Notes: a model not told the origin generated them from the sequence alone. A stretch of DNA of 64,000 nucleotides from JBBSOK01 sp965219125 (GCA_965219125.1 CBDCMO010000002.1:2356001-2420000), one strand, 5' to 3'; counted from the stretch's first letter, positions 1 to 9,092 are shown. Program-made: numbers and translations.

Positions 1-270
1 ATTTTTGGAACTGATGCCGGCGTTTTCCCGCACGGAGAAAATGCAAAGGAATTTGGTTATATGGTTGAAGCGGGAATGCCAGCAATAGTCGCTATTCAGT
101 GCGCAACAATAACTGCTGCCTTGGTTTTAGAAGCTCCAACAGAAATTGGACAATTAAATCCGGGATTTTTTGCAGACATAATCGCAGTAGATGAAGATCC
201 AACACAAAATGTAAAGACGTTGGAAAATGTTGTTTTTGTAATGAAAAATGGAGTTGTTTATAAAAATTGA
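1..270 (+). CDS. Amidohydrolase family protein, C-terminal part
   Basis: The reading frame is open from the first base, so this is the last 89 residues of a gene that begins outside the window. It opens with GTDAGVFPHGENAKEF, the segment of imidazolonepropionase/Xaa-Pro-dipeptidase-like amidohydrolases that carries the late metal-ligand Asp. It is followed by the typical ending in which a helix precedes GQLNPGFFADIIAVD and a short beta-strand tail ending NGVVYKN. The family hydrolyses amide or cyclic amide bonds with a metal in a TIM barrel; many flavobacterial members are secreted. The substrate cannot be told from this fragment. Confidence 0.9.
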   Translation: MFGTDAGVFPHGENAKEFGYMVEAGMPAIVAIQCATITAALVLEAPTEIGQLNPGFFADIIAVDEDPTQNVKTLENVVFVMKNGVVYKN

Positions 271-443
271 AATATGAAATAAACTAAGATTTTCAGTAAT
301 TGCTGATTTTTGAAATGATTATTTTATCATTATTCTTACTATTTAAAATTGTAATTATTTTCGTTTAACCTAGATTTAACGGTATTTCCTTGCCATTGGC
401 ATATCATCTTTGTTTATTTGCCACAAACCGAAAAGACAATATA

Positions 444-635
444 ATGAAGTTGATATCAATTACTAGAACAACAAAGAAGGAAAAACGATTTACCGAAAAA
501 ATGGGAATTTTCACGGCGAATGTAATTTACGTTAAGAAAAATTTCTTAAAAGTCCCATTCAAAACAATACACAAATATCGCGAGACTTATTATGGCGAAG
601 TGAAAGCTTGTGAAGATTGTAGGCTAAGCGCATAA
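444..635 (+). CDS. Small conserved-looking protein with a C-terminal CxxC
   Basis: A 63-residue basic protein starting MKLISITRTTKKEKR. The frame is open further upstream to an ATG at 390, but the extra segment (MPLAYHLCLFATNRK) looks like chance translation, so I prefer the ATG at 444. The C-terminal half contains KYRETYYGEVKACEDC, with a CxxC pair close to the end. The pattern recalls small uncharacterised flavobacterial proteins, but I cannot name a function. No signal peptide or membrane segment is seen. It is followed by a strong hairpin terminator at 660-694, which supports it being an expressed gene. Confidence 0.6.
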   Translation: MKLISITRTTKKEKRFTEKMGIFTANVIYVKKNFLKVPFKTIHKYRETYYGEVKACEDCRLSA

Positions 636-659
636 AAAATAGAAATATAAAGCATAAAA

Positions 660-694
660 AAATCACCTCTGAAAATATTTTTCAGAGGTGATTT
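660..694. terminator. Bidirectional terminator between small ORF and fabD
   Basis: A perfect 16-bp inverted repeat, AAATCACCTCTGAAAA (660-675) and its complement (679-694), encloses a 3-base loop. It is flanked by an A-rich tract on the left and T-rich sequence on the right. It separates two convergent genes and can serve both. Confidence 0.85.
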
Positions 695-723
695 CATTTT
701 ACAAGCTAAATTCTATTTTGAAA

Positions 724-1614
724 CTAGAAAATAGAAATTTCACCTTTATCCGTTTCAACCGAAGCATCAATCTTTTTAACTAATCCTTGCAATACATTTC
801 CGGGGCCAACTTCTATAAATTTTGTCGCGCCATCTCCAATCATATTTTGTACGCTTTGTGTCCACTTTACAGGAGATGTAAGTTGAAAAATAAGATTTTC
901 TTTAATCTCATTCGGGTCAGTTACCGCAAAAGTGCTAACATTTTGATAGATTGGACAGCTTGGCTCATTAAATGCCGTAGCCTCAATTGCCGCAGCCAGT
1001 TCCTCACGAGCTGGTTCCATTAAAGGGCTGTGAAAAGCACCGCCAACAGGTAAAATTAATGCTCTGCGCGCGCCAGCTTCTTTTAACGCTTCGCAGGCTC
1101 TGCCAACAGCGTCAGTCTCTCCACTTATTACCAATTGGCCGGGACAATTATAGTTTGCTGCTACAACAATACCATCAACATCTGCGCATATTGCTTCAAC
1201 CAAATGGTCTTCAAGCCCTAAAACGGCAGCCATTGTAGATGGCTTTATTTCGCAGGCGTGTTGCATTGCCAATGCTCTTTTGTAAACTAATTTTAAGCCA
1301 TCTTCAAATTCTAAACAACCATTGGCAACCAAAGCTGAAATTTCTCCCAAACTGTGTCCGGCAACCATATCTGGTTTAAAATGGTTTCCCATAACTTCAG
1401 CTAAAATTGTTGAATGTAAAAAAATTGCAGGTTGTGTAACTTTCGTTTCTTTCAATTCTTCTGCCGTTCCTTCAAACATAATTTTAGTAATATCAAATCC
1501 TAGAATTTCATTTGCTTTTTTGAAAAGTTCCTTTGCTTTGTCCGATTGGTCAAAAAGGTCTTTGCCCATTCCTGTAAATTGTGCACCTTGTCCGGGAAAT
1601 ATATATGCTTTCAT
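724..1614 (-). CDS. fabD: Malonyl-CoA:ACP transacylase
   Basis: FabD moves malonyl groups from CoA to acyl carrier protein to supply fatty-acid elongation in the cytoplasm. The 296-residue protein has the family's usual length. It starts with the oxyanion-hole motif PGQGAQ (7-12), carries the nucleophile elbow GHSLGE at 86-91 (Ser88) and the catalytic His in AFHSPLM (His195), and ends with EVGPGNVLQGL. It is monocistronic here: its end meets the terminator at 660-694, and 154 bases separate its ATG from the end of folA upstream. Confidence 0.97.
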   Translation of the reverse strand: MKAYIFPGQGAQFTGMGKDLFDQSDKAKELFKKANEILGFDITKIMFEGTAEELKETKVTQPAIFLHSTILAEVMGNHFKPDMVAGHSLGEISALVANGCLEFEDGLKLVYKRALAMQHACEIKPSTMAAVLGLEDHLVEAICADVDGIVVAANYNCPGQLVISGETDAVGRACEALKEAGARRALILPVGGAFHSPLMEPAREELAAAIEATAFNEPSCPIYQNVSTFAVTDPNEIKENLIFQLTSPVKWTQSVQNMIGDGATKFIEVGPGNVLQGLVKKIDASVETDKGEISIF

Positions 1615-1768
1615 TAAATTTTTTTTAAGTTGGTTTTTGTAAAAATAAGAATTTTATTTTCTATTTTTTGAAAGAATGGAATTTAGAAAGGAGTTTGTTT
1701 CTTTCGAATAAAATCAGAATATCATCAAAATACTTCAATTAAATCTAAAAAGCGAATGATGAGAAAAA

Positions 1769-2251
1769 TTACTTCCGAAGAAAAGTTTGATATGTGAAAC
1801 AAAAATTGTGCTTTTCATCTTTTTCGTGAAAAACCTCAGCTTCCAATTGCCAATCATTTTTCGGAATTTCAGGAAAATAAGTATCCGCCTCAAAAGTTCC
1901 GTGAACTCTGGTCAATTCAATTTTATCGGCAACTTCCATCGCTATTTTATAGATTTCGCCACCGCCAATTACAAATGGTTGCAAATCGGCGCTGGCTTTT
2001 ATTAGTGCTTCGTCTAAATTTGAAACCACAACTGCTCCATCTTGTTTATAATCTTCCTGCCGTGTAATTACAATGTGCGTTCTATTGGGTAATGGTTTTG
2101 GGAATGTTTCAAACGTTTTCCTGCCCATAATTATATGATGGCCAGAAGTAAGTAGTTTAAAACGCTTAAAGTCGTCAGGCAAATGCCACACCAAATCTTG
2201 GTTTTTGCCCAATTCATTATTTTCTCCAGCTGCGGCAATTAATGTAATCAT
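1769..2251 (-). CDS. folA: Dihydrofolate reductase
   Basis: Reduces dihydrofolate to tetrahydrofolate with NADPH. At 160 residues it is the size of chromosomal bacterial DHFRs. It shows the N-terminal MITLIAAAGENNELGK strand and loop, the substrate-pocket WHLPDDFKRFK with the acidic Asp, the MGRKTFETF segment, the GGGEIYKIA cofactor-binding motif, and the DTYFPEI turn near the end. Its ATG overlaps the stop of the upstream 2TM gene by four bases (ATGA), so the two are probably translated from one mRNA. Confidence 0.97.
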   Translation of the reverse strand: MITLIAAAGENNELGKNQDLVWHLPDDFKRFKLLTSGHHIIMGRKTFETFPKPLPNRTHIVITRQEDYKQDGAVVVSNLDEALIKASADLQPFVIGGGEIYKIAMEVADKIELTRVHGTFEADTYFPEIPKNDWQLEAEVFHEKDEKHNFCFTYQTFLRK

Positions 2252-2736
2252 TCTACGTCTGGTGGTAATAATGAGCTTTCCGTGTTATTTTTTAGCTCGA
2301 AAGTATCTGTAGTTCTTGTATTTAATGCATCCGTTTCTCTCGCTGCTTTTACTTCAGCAACCGTAACGTCTTGTAGCGCTTGTTTTTTTAGTTCGTCAAT
2401 TCTTGCTTGTTGTTGCGCTTTCATCTTTTCCAACTGTCCGTCTTCCCATTCTTTATCCATAAAGCGGTTCATTACAAAGACATTAAAAACGTGAACCACA
2501 AAAATAAATGCCCAAATTAAAATTGCCCAAACAAACCAATCTTTTATAAAAAAATCTTCGCCTACGTGCAATACTGGGTTTAAAATAATAAGAAATATAC
2601 AACCAACAATAAATACAATAAAATGACGCATCAACTTCTTTTTCTGCTTTATGCGTTTACGTGCGTATTCATATTGCTCACGTTGTTCCCGTTGGTCTGG
2701 GCTAATTGTTTGCGTTTTTTTGGATTTTGAGAACAT
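2248..2736 (-). CDS. 2TM domain-containing membrane protein
   Basis: A 162-residue protein with a charged, Gln/Lys-rich N terminus, then two membrane helices (about 38-57 and 68-92) arranged as in the 2TM domain (PF13239), followed by a predicted coiled-coil stretch (about 95-135) and a disordered tail. The helix pair contains NPVLHVGEDFF and WAFIFVVHVFNVFVM. The 2TM domain also occurs next to LytTR regulators and in flavobacterial sensory proteins; its biochemical role is unknown. It lies directly upstream of folA with a 4-base overlap. Confidence 0.85.
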   Translation of the reverse strand: MFSKSKKTQTISPDQREQREQYEYARKRIKQKKKLMRHFIVFIVGCIFLIILNPVLHVGEDFFIKDWFVWAILIWAFIFVVHVFNVFVMNRFMDKEWEDGQLEKMKAQQQARIDELKKQALQDVTVAEVKAARETDALNTRTTDTFELKNNTESSLLPPDVE

Positions 2737-2768
2737 AGTTGGTTACTTTTAAGCTTTGTAAATTTACC

Positions 2769-2776
2769 TAATTTTG
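2769..2776 (+). promoter_or_regulatory. Candidate -7 element of the aminotransferase gene
   Basis: TAATTTTG matches the Bacteroidota -7 consensus TAnnTTTG and lies 20 bases before the ATG at 2797. No well-spaced TTG -33 element is evident, so this is a weak call. Confidence 0.4.
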
Positions 2777-2796
2777 GGCTTGTAGCCTATTTCAAA

Positions 2797-3876
2797 ATGA
2801 TAGATTTTAAAGAAGAATTTCCGATACTTTCTAAATACACATACCTTAATACTGCTTCTGCAGGCCTTTTGCCAAAATCTGTCATGCAATGGCGGCACAA
2901 GCACGACGAGGTATTTGTTGCTGAAGCTAGCATTTTTAGAGATTTGCATAAACCTCATATGGAAAGTATTAAAGAAACAATTGCAAATTTTGTAGGTGCT
3001 AAAAAAAATGAGACTGCATTAGTTCCAAATTTTTCATTTGGTATGAACACATTTTTGGATGGGTTGCCAACAAAATCGAAAATTCTTTTGGTCGAAATGG
3101 ATTATCCCTCAATAAATTGGGCAGTTGAAAGTCGCGATTTTGAGATTATTTATACAAAAATTGATGAAAATTTTGAACAAAATATTGAAGCGGCAATAGC
3201 CAAACACAAGCCGACTATTTTTGCCTTTAGCATTGTTCAATATTTAAATGGAATTATTATAGATTTCAATTTTTTGAAAGAATTAAAATTAAAGTATCCG
3301 GATTTAATGATAGTTGCCGATGGAACACAATTTCTTGGAACACAAAAATTTAATTTATCCCAAAGTGGGATTGATGTTTTGGGTGCTAGTTGCTACAAAT
3401 GGCTTTTGGCGGGTTATGGCAATGGGATTTTTATTGTGAAAGAAGAAGTTCAAAACAGAATATTACCAAAAACAATTGGTTTTAATTCAGCTGAAGCCAT
3501 GTTTAGCAAACGTGATGAAGTGGCATTTATAAAACGTTTTGAGCCGGGGCATCAAGACACTTTAAATTATGGAAGCCTTCAAAAGGCTATCCAATTAATT
3601 GAAAACTTAGGCATTTCAACTATTGAAGAAAAAATTTCGACTCTAACTAATAAAGCGAAAGAACTATTTATAGAACGAAATTTATTGGAAACCGCAGTTT
3701 TAAATCGAAAAAATCATTCAACCATTTTTAATATAAAAGGCGATGAAGTTCTTTTTCAGAAATTAAAAGATAATAATATAATCTGCAGCCAACGTGGTAA
3801 AGGCATTCGCTTTGGATTTCATTTTTATAATTCCGAAGAAGATTTGAATAAGTTAATAGCTGTTTTAGATGAATAA
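2797..3876 (+). CDS. Aminotransferase class V-fold PLP-dependent enzyme
   Basis: A 359-residue fold-type I PLP enzyme of the cysteine desulfurase/isopenicillin epimerase-like superfamily. Visible marks are YLNTASAGLLP at the start, the cofactor-binding Asp in VADGTQFLGT, the Schiff-base Lys in GASCYKWLLAGYG and the late FEPGHQDTLNYGSL segment. The NifS/SufS active-site Cys loop is not obvious, so it may be a transaminase or lyase of unknown substrate rather than a sulfur donor. It is divergent from the 2TM-folA pair and convergent with the iron-sulfur membrane gene; only 18 bases separate the two stops. Confidence 0.9.
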   Translation: MIDFKEEFPILSKYTYLNTASAGLLPKSVMQWRHKHDEVFVAEASIFRDLHKPHMESIKETIANFVGAKKNETALVPNFSFGMNTFLDGLPTKSKILLVEMDYPSINWAVESRDFEIIYTKIDENFEQNIEAAIAKHKPTIFAFSIVQYLNGIIIDFNFLKELKLKYPDLMIVADGTQFLGTQKFNLSQSGIDVLGASCYKWLLAGYGNGIFIVKEEVQNRILPKTIGFNSAEAMFSKRDEVAFIKRFEPGHQDTLNYGSLQKAIQLIENLGISTIEEKISTLTNKAKELFIERNLLETAVLNRKNHSTIFNIKGDEVLFQKLKDNNIICSQRGKGIRFGFHFYNSEEDLNKLIAVLDE

Positions 3877-3894
3877 AAAATTTCAAATTAAAAT

Positions 3895-5790
3895 TTAATT
3901 ATTTACATAATTCATCAAATCTACATCATTGCCTAACAAAATTTCATTAGCTTGAATTCTATTTTCCAACGGTCCATTTTCTAATTTAAGAACGCCACGA
4001 GGGCAAACTGCCGAGCAAATTCCGCAGCCAACACAACTACTTCTTACAATATTTTCACCTTTTTGGGCATAAGCTCTCACGTCTATTCCCATTTCGCAAT
4101 AAGTTGAACAGTTGCCACAGCTAATGCACTGTCCGCCATTAGTTGTAATTCTAAATCTTGATAATAACCGTTGCTGAAATCCTAATATTGCCGCCATTGG
4201 GCAACCCATTCTGCACCAAACCCTAGCGCCAAAAAGGGGATAAAAGCCAACACCAATTACACCGCTAAAAATAGCACCAATTAAAAATCCGTAAACTTTA
4301 TGAAGTTGAAATCCTGGAAATAAAAATAGGGTTCCTGTACTATTTAAATGATTGTAAAGCAGCAATCCAATAACAACAACAAAATAGGAAACGGCTCCAA
4401 TCTTTGCATCTTTGCCCAATTGCTCTCTCCTAAAAAGCATTGCCCAGCCAAAAACCAAGGTTAAAAGCCCAACTACCAACCAAATAAAAACTCCTTTATC
4501 TAGCCAAACATCATCATAAACCTGTGCGCCAACGCCTTTTTCAATTGCGATTTCTTTGTGAGCTTCTCCGGGCAAAAGCAATGTGCCTTGTTGATCTTCT
4601 TCTAACTGAGAAATAACTTGGGCATTATCTTTTTGGGAAATAACATTAAAAGGAATGCCAATACTTTCCATATTTTCAAATTGAAGTGCTTCGCCATTTC
4701 CATCCCTGTCAACAAAAATAAACCTGCTGGCACCAGCTTCGGCAGCTTTTTTGCCGCGTTCTACCAACGGAGTTCCCGTTTGTGAGCTTACAAAAATTGC
4801 TTTACCTTCAAAGTTATTCCACGGTCCAATGGACTCAGATTCTTTATTCTTGATGAAGGAATATACCATTGCAACCGTCATAACTGTTACAAATACCACA
4901 ACACTATGAATTACCCAACGTTCAATTTTCCAAGCTTTTTGTGTTTTATCGCTAAGCTGTCTAAAAGAATCTCCGGCAGTTTCTGCTAAGCCTCCACAGC
5001 CACAAACCCAGCTACAATACCAGCGCTTCCCAAATTTATAAGTGAGAATTGGTGTAATTACAAATATTGAAATTATTCCAAAAATTAACATATAGGTGCC
5101 TATGCTTCCAAAATTAGTAAGTTCATCCAAACGTCCCGAAAACAAATCGTAATTAAGTGGCCAGATATTCTTTAAATCGTAAAATGGCAAGCTAAGCGCA
5201 CTCATAATATTCGGAATCATAAATGCAAAACACAGCTGAAAAAACATCACGCTACACGTACGAATTATTTCATATCGATTATGTCTATATTTCCAAATAA
5301 ACTTGATTCCAAATAATACAATTGCCATAGTGTATAAAACGCCATAAACAAACCATTGGCTTGCTGCGCCTCCCGTTAACGTTTCGCTTAAAGGATCGAA
5401 CAAGGCGACAATACCAGTATTTTTACCACCTTCAACAACGCCCAATAATTTTGGGAACCAGTATAAAATTATATAAAATACCGTAAGGGCAATACCTAAA
5501 GCCCACGCAATAGTACCTCTTGATGTGAGAGATTTAAACATTATGCCATCATTTTTGATTCCCTCGTGCGTGTTTTTATACTGACCATAAACAAATATTA
5601 ACACACCTGTAATTAGAGAAACAAACGCAATCCAAAACCAAATGGGATTATCCGGCAGTTTACTATTAAATGCTGAAAGCAATAAAATTAACAGGCCGGT
5701 AACACCTATTGCAAGTCCTACTTTTTGGAATAGATTTAAAGCTAACGGCGGTTGTCCGGAAAGGGACATATCTCTTTGAATGGTGCTCAT
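3895..5790 (-). CDS. NosR/NapH-like polytopic membrane 4Fe-4S protein
   Basis: A 631-residue protein with about ten membrane helices and several cysteine clusters: Cys259/263/265 (CSWVCGC), Cys526/530 (CRMGCP), and two ferredoxin-type 4Fe-4S motifs at Cys555/558/561/565 and Cys586/589/592/596. The CxxxCP-type pairs at helix ends are typical of NosR/NapH/RdxA-like proteins that pass electrons across the membrane. Residues about 320-430, between two helices, form a separate soluble insertion without cysteines. The gene lies 14 bases downstream of the FAD oxidoreductase on the same strand, so an electron path from a soluble flavoprotein to the membrane is likely. The terminal acceptor is unknown; no nosZ or nap gene is near. 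Confidence 0.85.
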   Translation of the reverse strand: MSTIQRDMSLSGQPPLALNLFQKVGLAIGVTGLLILLLSAFNSKLPDNPIWFWIAFVSLITGVLIFVYGQYKNTHEGIKNDGIMFKSLTSRGTIAWALGIALTVFYIILYWFPKLLGVVEGGKNTGIVALFDPLSETLTGGAASQWFVYGVLYTMAIVLFGIKFIWKYRHNRYEIIRTCSVMFFQLCFAFMIPNIMSALSLPFYDLKNIWPLNYDLFSGRLDELTNFGSIGTYMLIFGIISIFVITPILTYKFGKRWYCSWVCGCGGLAETAGDSFRQLSDKTQKAWKIERWVIHSVVVFVTVMTVAMVYSFIKNKESESIGPWNNFEGKAIFVSSQTGTPLVERGKKAAEAGASRFIFVDRDGNGEALQFENMESIGIPFNVISQKDNAQVISQLEEDQQGTLLLPGEAHKEIAIEKGVGAQVYDDVWLDKGVFIWLVVGLLTLVFGWAMLFRREQLGKDAKIGAVSYFVVVIGLLLYNHLNSTGTLFLFPGFQLHKVYGFLIGAIFSGVIGVGFYPLFGARVWCRMGCPMAAILGFQQRLLSRFRITTNGGQCISCGNCSTYCEMGIDVRAYAQKGENIVRSSCVGCGICSAVCPRGVLKLENGPLENRIQANEILLGNDVDLMNYVNN

Positions 5791-5804
5791 AGTTGAGAAG
5801 TATT

Positions 5805-7106
5805 TTAGACTGTTTGATTTGTTTTTGAAAATGCTGCTTGAATTTCTTTACTTGGAGTTTTATAAAATTCAGGATCAAAATCGGCTTGTTTTAGATTGTT
5901 TATTACAAAATCCACATCCCTCTTTTCCGTAAGCCATTTGTCCAAAACTTCGTGCTTCATTCTAATTCCGAAGGTATTGATACCCAAAAATTCATTTGTA
6001 TTTTTATTATAAGAAATGGTTACAGCGCGTTTATCACTTGGGCAAAGCCAATGGAATTGCCCTTCAAGATCTTTCCTTCTTTCTGCGGGCTGCACCCAAC
6101 CATACGTTTGATATTCAATATCAAAAAATTTGGCGCTGTTAAACCAATGTCCGGGATTATAGGAAAATGATTTTCCGCAAATTGTTTGTGCCAGCGCTTC
6201 GCCCATCATTCTACCAGTGTACCAAACGGCTTCAATTGGCGGCCGGTTGCCAATTGCTTCGCGTTGTTCTGCACAATCGCCAATGGCATAGACATCTTTT
6301 ACGTTTGTCCCTAACATTCGGTTAACCAAAACACCTTTTTTAGTTTCAATTTTTGAATTCTTCAGAAAAGAAATATTCGGTTTTACGCCAGTTGTTATGC
6401 CAACCATATTACAAGGAATTTCTTCACCACTTTTTGTAAGAATAGCTTTTACTTTTCCGTTGCCATCATCAAGAATTTTATCAAGTTCGGTTTCGTGCTT
6501 TAAATTTACGCCGTGGGATTTTATATGTCTTGAAAGCATATTTGCCTCGCCAGCTGGAAGCGCGTTAGTCCAAAATGCTTTTTCACGGACTAACATTGTA
6601 ACATCAATATTTCGAGTGCGTAACATCTCGGCAAGTTCAACGCCTATTAGTCCGCCGCCAATAATTACTGCGCTTGGACATTCTTTATTATTGGATGCAT
6701 ATTTTTCAATATTTTCAAGATCTTTTTTGGTCACCATTCCGGTAACGCCTTTTAAATCTTGACCTTCCCAATCAAAAAAACTTGTTGTTGAACCAGTTGC
6801 AATTACTAATTTATCGTAATTAAGCTGTCCACCTTCTTTAAAATGAAGCGTTTTTGTATCTGTATCTACCGCTTCAACATAACTCTTTTTTAATTCAAGT
6901 CTATTTTTTTCCCAAAACCAATCTTCGTAGGGTTTAATATCGCGCCAATTCATATGTCCCATATAAACGTACATTAGCGCGGTACGTGAAAAAAAATGAT
7001 CCGCTTCAGCAGAAATAATCGTAATTTTATTATTAGATACCTTCCGAATATGGCGAGCCGTTGTAATACCCGCAATACCGTTGCCTATTATAACTATGTG
7101 TTCCAT
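5805..7106 (-). CDS. NAD(P)/FAD-dependent oxidoreductase
   Basis: A 433-residue pyridine nucleotide-disulfide-oxidoreductase-fold flavoprotein. It has an FAD-binding GNGIAG (8-13), an ATG-type strand (IATGST, about 102-107), a NAD(P)-binding GGGLIG (150-155) and the second FAD motif DVYAIGDCAE. There is no CxxxxC redox pair, so it belongs with nitrite-reductase/ferredoxin-reductase-type or NADH-oxidase-like members, not with disulfide reductases. The C-terminal 100 residues form a separate domain. It precedes the membrane iron-sulfur gene by 14 bases and is probably its electron-donating partner. The natural electron acceptor is not known. Confidence 0.9.
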   Translation of the reverse strand: MEHIVIIGNGIAGITTARHIRKVSNNKITIISAEADHFFSRTALMYVYMGHMNWRDIKPYEDWFWEKNRLELKKSYVEAVDTDTKTLHFKEGGQLNYDKLVIATGSTTSFFDWEGQDLKGVTGMVTKKDLENIEKYASNNKECPSAVIIGGGLIGVELAEMLRTRNIDVTMLVREKAFWTNALPAGEANMLSRHIKSHGVNLKHETELDKILDDGNGKVKAILTKSGEEIPCNMVGITTGVKPNISFLKNSKIETKKGVLVNRMLGTNVKDVYAIGDCAEQREAIGNRPPIEAVWYTGRMMGEALAQTICGKSFSYNPGHWFNSAKFFDIEYQTYGWVQPAERRKDLEGQFHWLCPSDKRAVTISYNKNTNEFLGINTFGIRMKHEVLDKWLTEKRDVDFVINNLKQADFDPEFYKTPSKEIQAAFSKTNQTV

Positions 7107-7243
7107 AGGGATTTTTACTTTATAATTTTGAGTCGATAATTTTATTATGAACTTTCAAGATAGTTAATTTATGTGGTTGAAAATTTACAAGCTAATTTTT
7201 TCTGAATAATTTCAAATTTTAAAAATAAGTGATTAGCAAACTA

Positions 7244-8029
7244 TTACTTTGGAATTTTTTTTTGATCATTCAAACTCCAATCATAATCCAAATACATAAT
7301 TTTTGCATCCTCATTTATTTTAACATCCGAATATTCGTTAATAAACTCTCGAATTGTTTTTCCATCTACCTTAAAATCTGCTGGATAGAATTCGAAAATG
7401 GAACTAATTTTAGGTTCTTTTGCAGAAATTTCATTTTTTGGACCTTTCAAAAATTCTTTGGTGGCTTTGGTTAGCATCTCTTCCATACCTTCTGCGGTAA
7501 AGGCTTCTTGCTGCAGTTTTGGGCACGATTCACTCGCACAATTTATGGCAAAGTGTATGCGTGGTTCCTTCATAGGTTGTAAAATTCCTTTTTCTACGGT
7601 GGAAAGTGATACGGTTTTATCGCCAATTTTCACGAATTTTATTTCCCAAGGACCACTACCTTCAGAAATGTCTTTTATACTTCCCGGCATATTATTTCTG
7701 ATTATTAATTGTACCGTTCCCGCATTATAAATGTTGATGTAATATGCCAATTGCTCTTCAATTGGCCAAGAATCTTTCGGTGCATTTGCAGCTAACATTT
7801 GGAGATAGGAATTTAATTTTAAACTATCTTTTTGAAAGCCCGGATAATCTACATATCCTTTATCATCAACATATTTTTTCAAAAGCGCAGTCCAATCAGA
7901 ATGATCAATAATGTTTTTGTTTAAAGTGTCGGAAAGTTCACCTTCCTTTTCTTTCGCCGGCAAGCCTTTATCATTTTTGCAGGCAACAAAACTTGTAGCA
8001 ATTAGTAAAACCATAACTATATATTTCAT
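7244..8029 (-). CDS. DUF547 lipoprotein (paralogue 1)
   Basis: A 261-residue envelope protein. The N terminus is a lipoprotein signal with Cys17 in SFVACKN. The DUF547 core starts at HSDWTALL (43-50) and contains YYINIYNAGTV (about 97-107) and the signature IHFAINCASESCP, with His159, Cys164 and Cys169. DUF547 has no settled function. This copy is closest to the one at 11844-12644: both share HSDWT, VDYxGFQKD and the whole signature. It follows the alpha/beta hydrolase by 22 bases, suggesting co-transcription, and precedes the FAD gene by 137 bases. Confidence 0.92.
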   Translation of the reverse strand: MKYIVMVLLIATSFVACKNDKGLPAKEKEGELSDTLNKNIIDHSDWTALLKKYVDDKGYVDYPGFQKDSLKLNSYLQMLAANAPKDSWPIEEQLAYYINIYNAGTVQLIIRNNMPGSIKDISEGSGPWEIKFVKIGDKTVSLSTVEKGILQPMKEPRIHFAINCASESCPKLQQEAFTAEGMEEMLTKATKEFLKGPKNEISAKEPKISSIFEFYPADFKVDGKTIREFINEYSDVKINEDAKIMYLDYDWSLNDQKKIPK

Positions 8030-8051
8030 AAAATTCTTTTTTAAAATTATT

Positions 8052-8933
8052 TTAGTTGTTTAAATCTTTAAAATTTTCATCAATATATTCTTCTATTACA
8101 GGAATAACAAGTTCGGGAAAATTTCCTGTGAGGTCGTGGTCGTAACCTTCAAAAACTTTCACTTTAATGTTTGAAAAAACCTTCTTTGTATATTCCGTGT
8201 TAATAAAAGGCACTGTTTCATCTGCATCTCCGTGAAGGTGCAAAACTGGTACCGTAACTTTTTTCCAATCATATTCAAGTTTTGCCAATTCTTCTGCGTG
8301 TATTGTTTTTTCGTCACCTGCAATTCTGTAAGATGTTGGTACTAACCATCGCGTAATCCACCATTGTGTAAGGCGCGACCCCCAAATTTCCTTTTCATTT
8401 TTTGGGTCTATCGCAGGAGAAAGCAATATAATGCCAATCACATTTTTGTTGAGCACAGCCAATCTCGCAGCAATCGGTCCGCCGTACGAACTGCCAACAA
8501 CTATCAAATTTTGAAGGTCAAGTTTATTAATTACCTTATTTATCAAGACTGCCTGATCGTTTATGCCGGGCAAAGCTTTTGCAAAGTTTGAATATCCGTA
8601 ACCTGGCCTATCTATAGCATACATATTTGCTCTTTTGCGAAGTGTTGCGTTTGAAAGGTAGGATTTGTAATCACTAATTGATGATGGCGAACCGTGAATA
8701 AAAAGAATATTAAGTCTAGAATCTTCGGTTGAAGCAACTTTTTGAATTCTAATTTTATAATCTTCAGCTGAAACATATTGATATGAAATATCCGTTGGTA
8801 CATTCAATACTTTGAAAAGGGCCGCCGTTTCCTCATCATTTTTTCTGAATTGCAAGTGGGTACACGAAAAAAGTGCATTACTTAAAACTACAAGTACAAT
8901 TATTTTTTTGGTTAACGATGGGTTGAACGACAC
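8052..8933 (-). CDS. Alpha/beta hydrolase, probable lipoprotein
   Basis: A 293-residue hydrolase. The N terminus has a hydrophobic segment ending in ALFSCTHL, a plausible lipobox Cys. Family marks are the oxyanion-hole strand FIHGSPSS, the nucleophile elbow VGSSYGG, a late Asp in LHGDADETVPF and the catalytic His in GYDHDLTG. The start is GTG at 8933, the only usable start before the signal sequence. It probably acts on an ester or similar bond at the periplasmic side of a membrane. It heads a likely transcription unit with DUF547 paralogue 1; the substrate is unknown. Confidence 0.88.
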   Translation of the reverse strand: MSFNPSLTKKIIVLVVLSNALFSCTHLQFRKNDEETAALFKVLNVPTDISYQYVSAEDYKIRIQKVASTEDSRLNILFIHGSPSSISDYKSYLSNATLRKRANMYAIDRPGYGYSNFAKALPGINDQAVLINKVINKLDLQNLIVVGSSYGGPIAARLAVLNKNVIGIILLSPAIDPKNEKEIWGSRLTQWWITRWLVPTSYRIAGDEKTIHAEELAKLEYDWKKVTVPVLHLHGDADETVPFINTEYTKKVFSNIKVKVFEGYDHDLTGNFPELVIPVIEEYIDENFKDLNN

Positions 8934-9092
8934 GAAAATATATTCGGTTTTGGTTGCAACTAAATGTACGAATTATTGTGAAGTGACGGTTTTTTGTAGG
9001 CTTAAATTATTGTGACTTTAGTTTTGGCTCGATTTTGGTAATTAGTAACCCGTCACTGTAAGTTTAAGCATTGATATTACGACTTTACCATT

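Noticed and set aside
987..1642. Plus-strand frames opposite fabD
   Set aside because: They lie within a fully supported fabD gene and show no family features.
3895..7106. Nitrous oxide reductase (nos) cluster
   Set aside because: The membrane protein is NosR/NapH-like, but no nosZ, nosD, nosF or nosY is present in the window.
8933..8959. Promoter TTG-N16-TATTTTCG before the alpha/beta hydrolase
   Set aside because: The -7-like box touches the GTG start codon, so the start of transcription would fall inside the gene.
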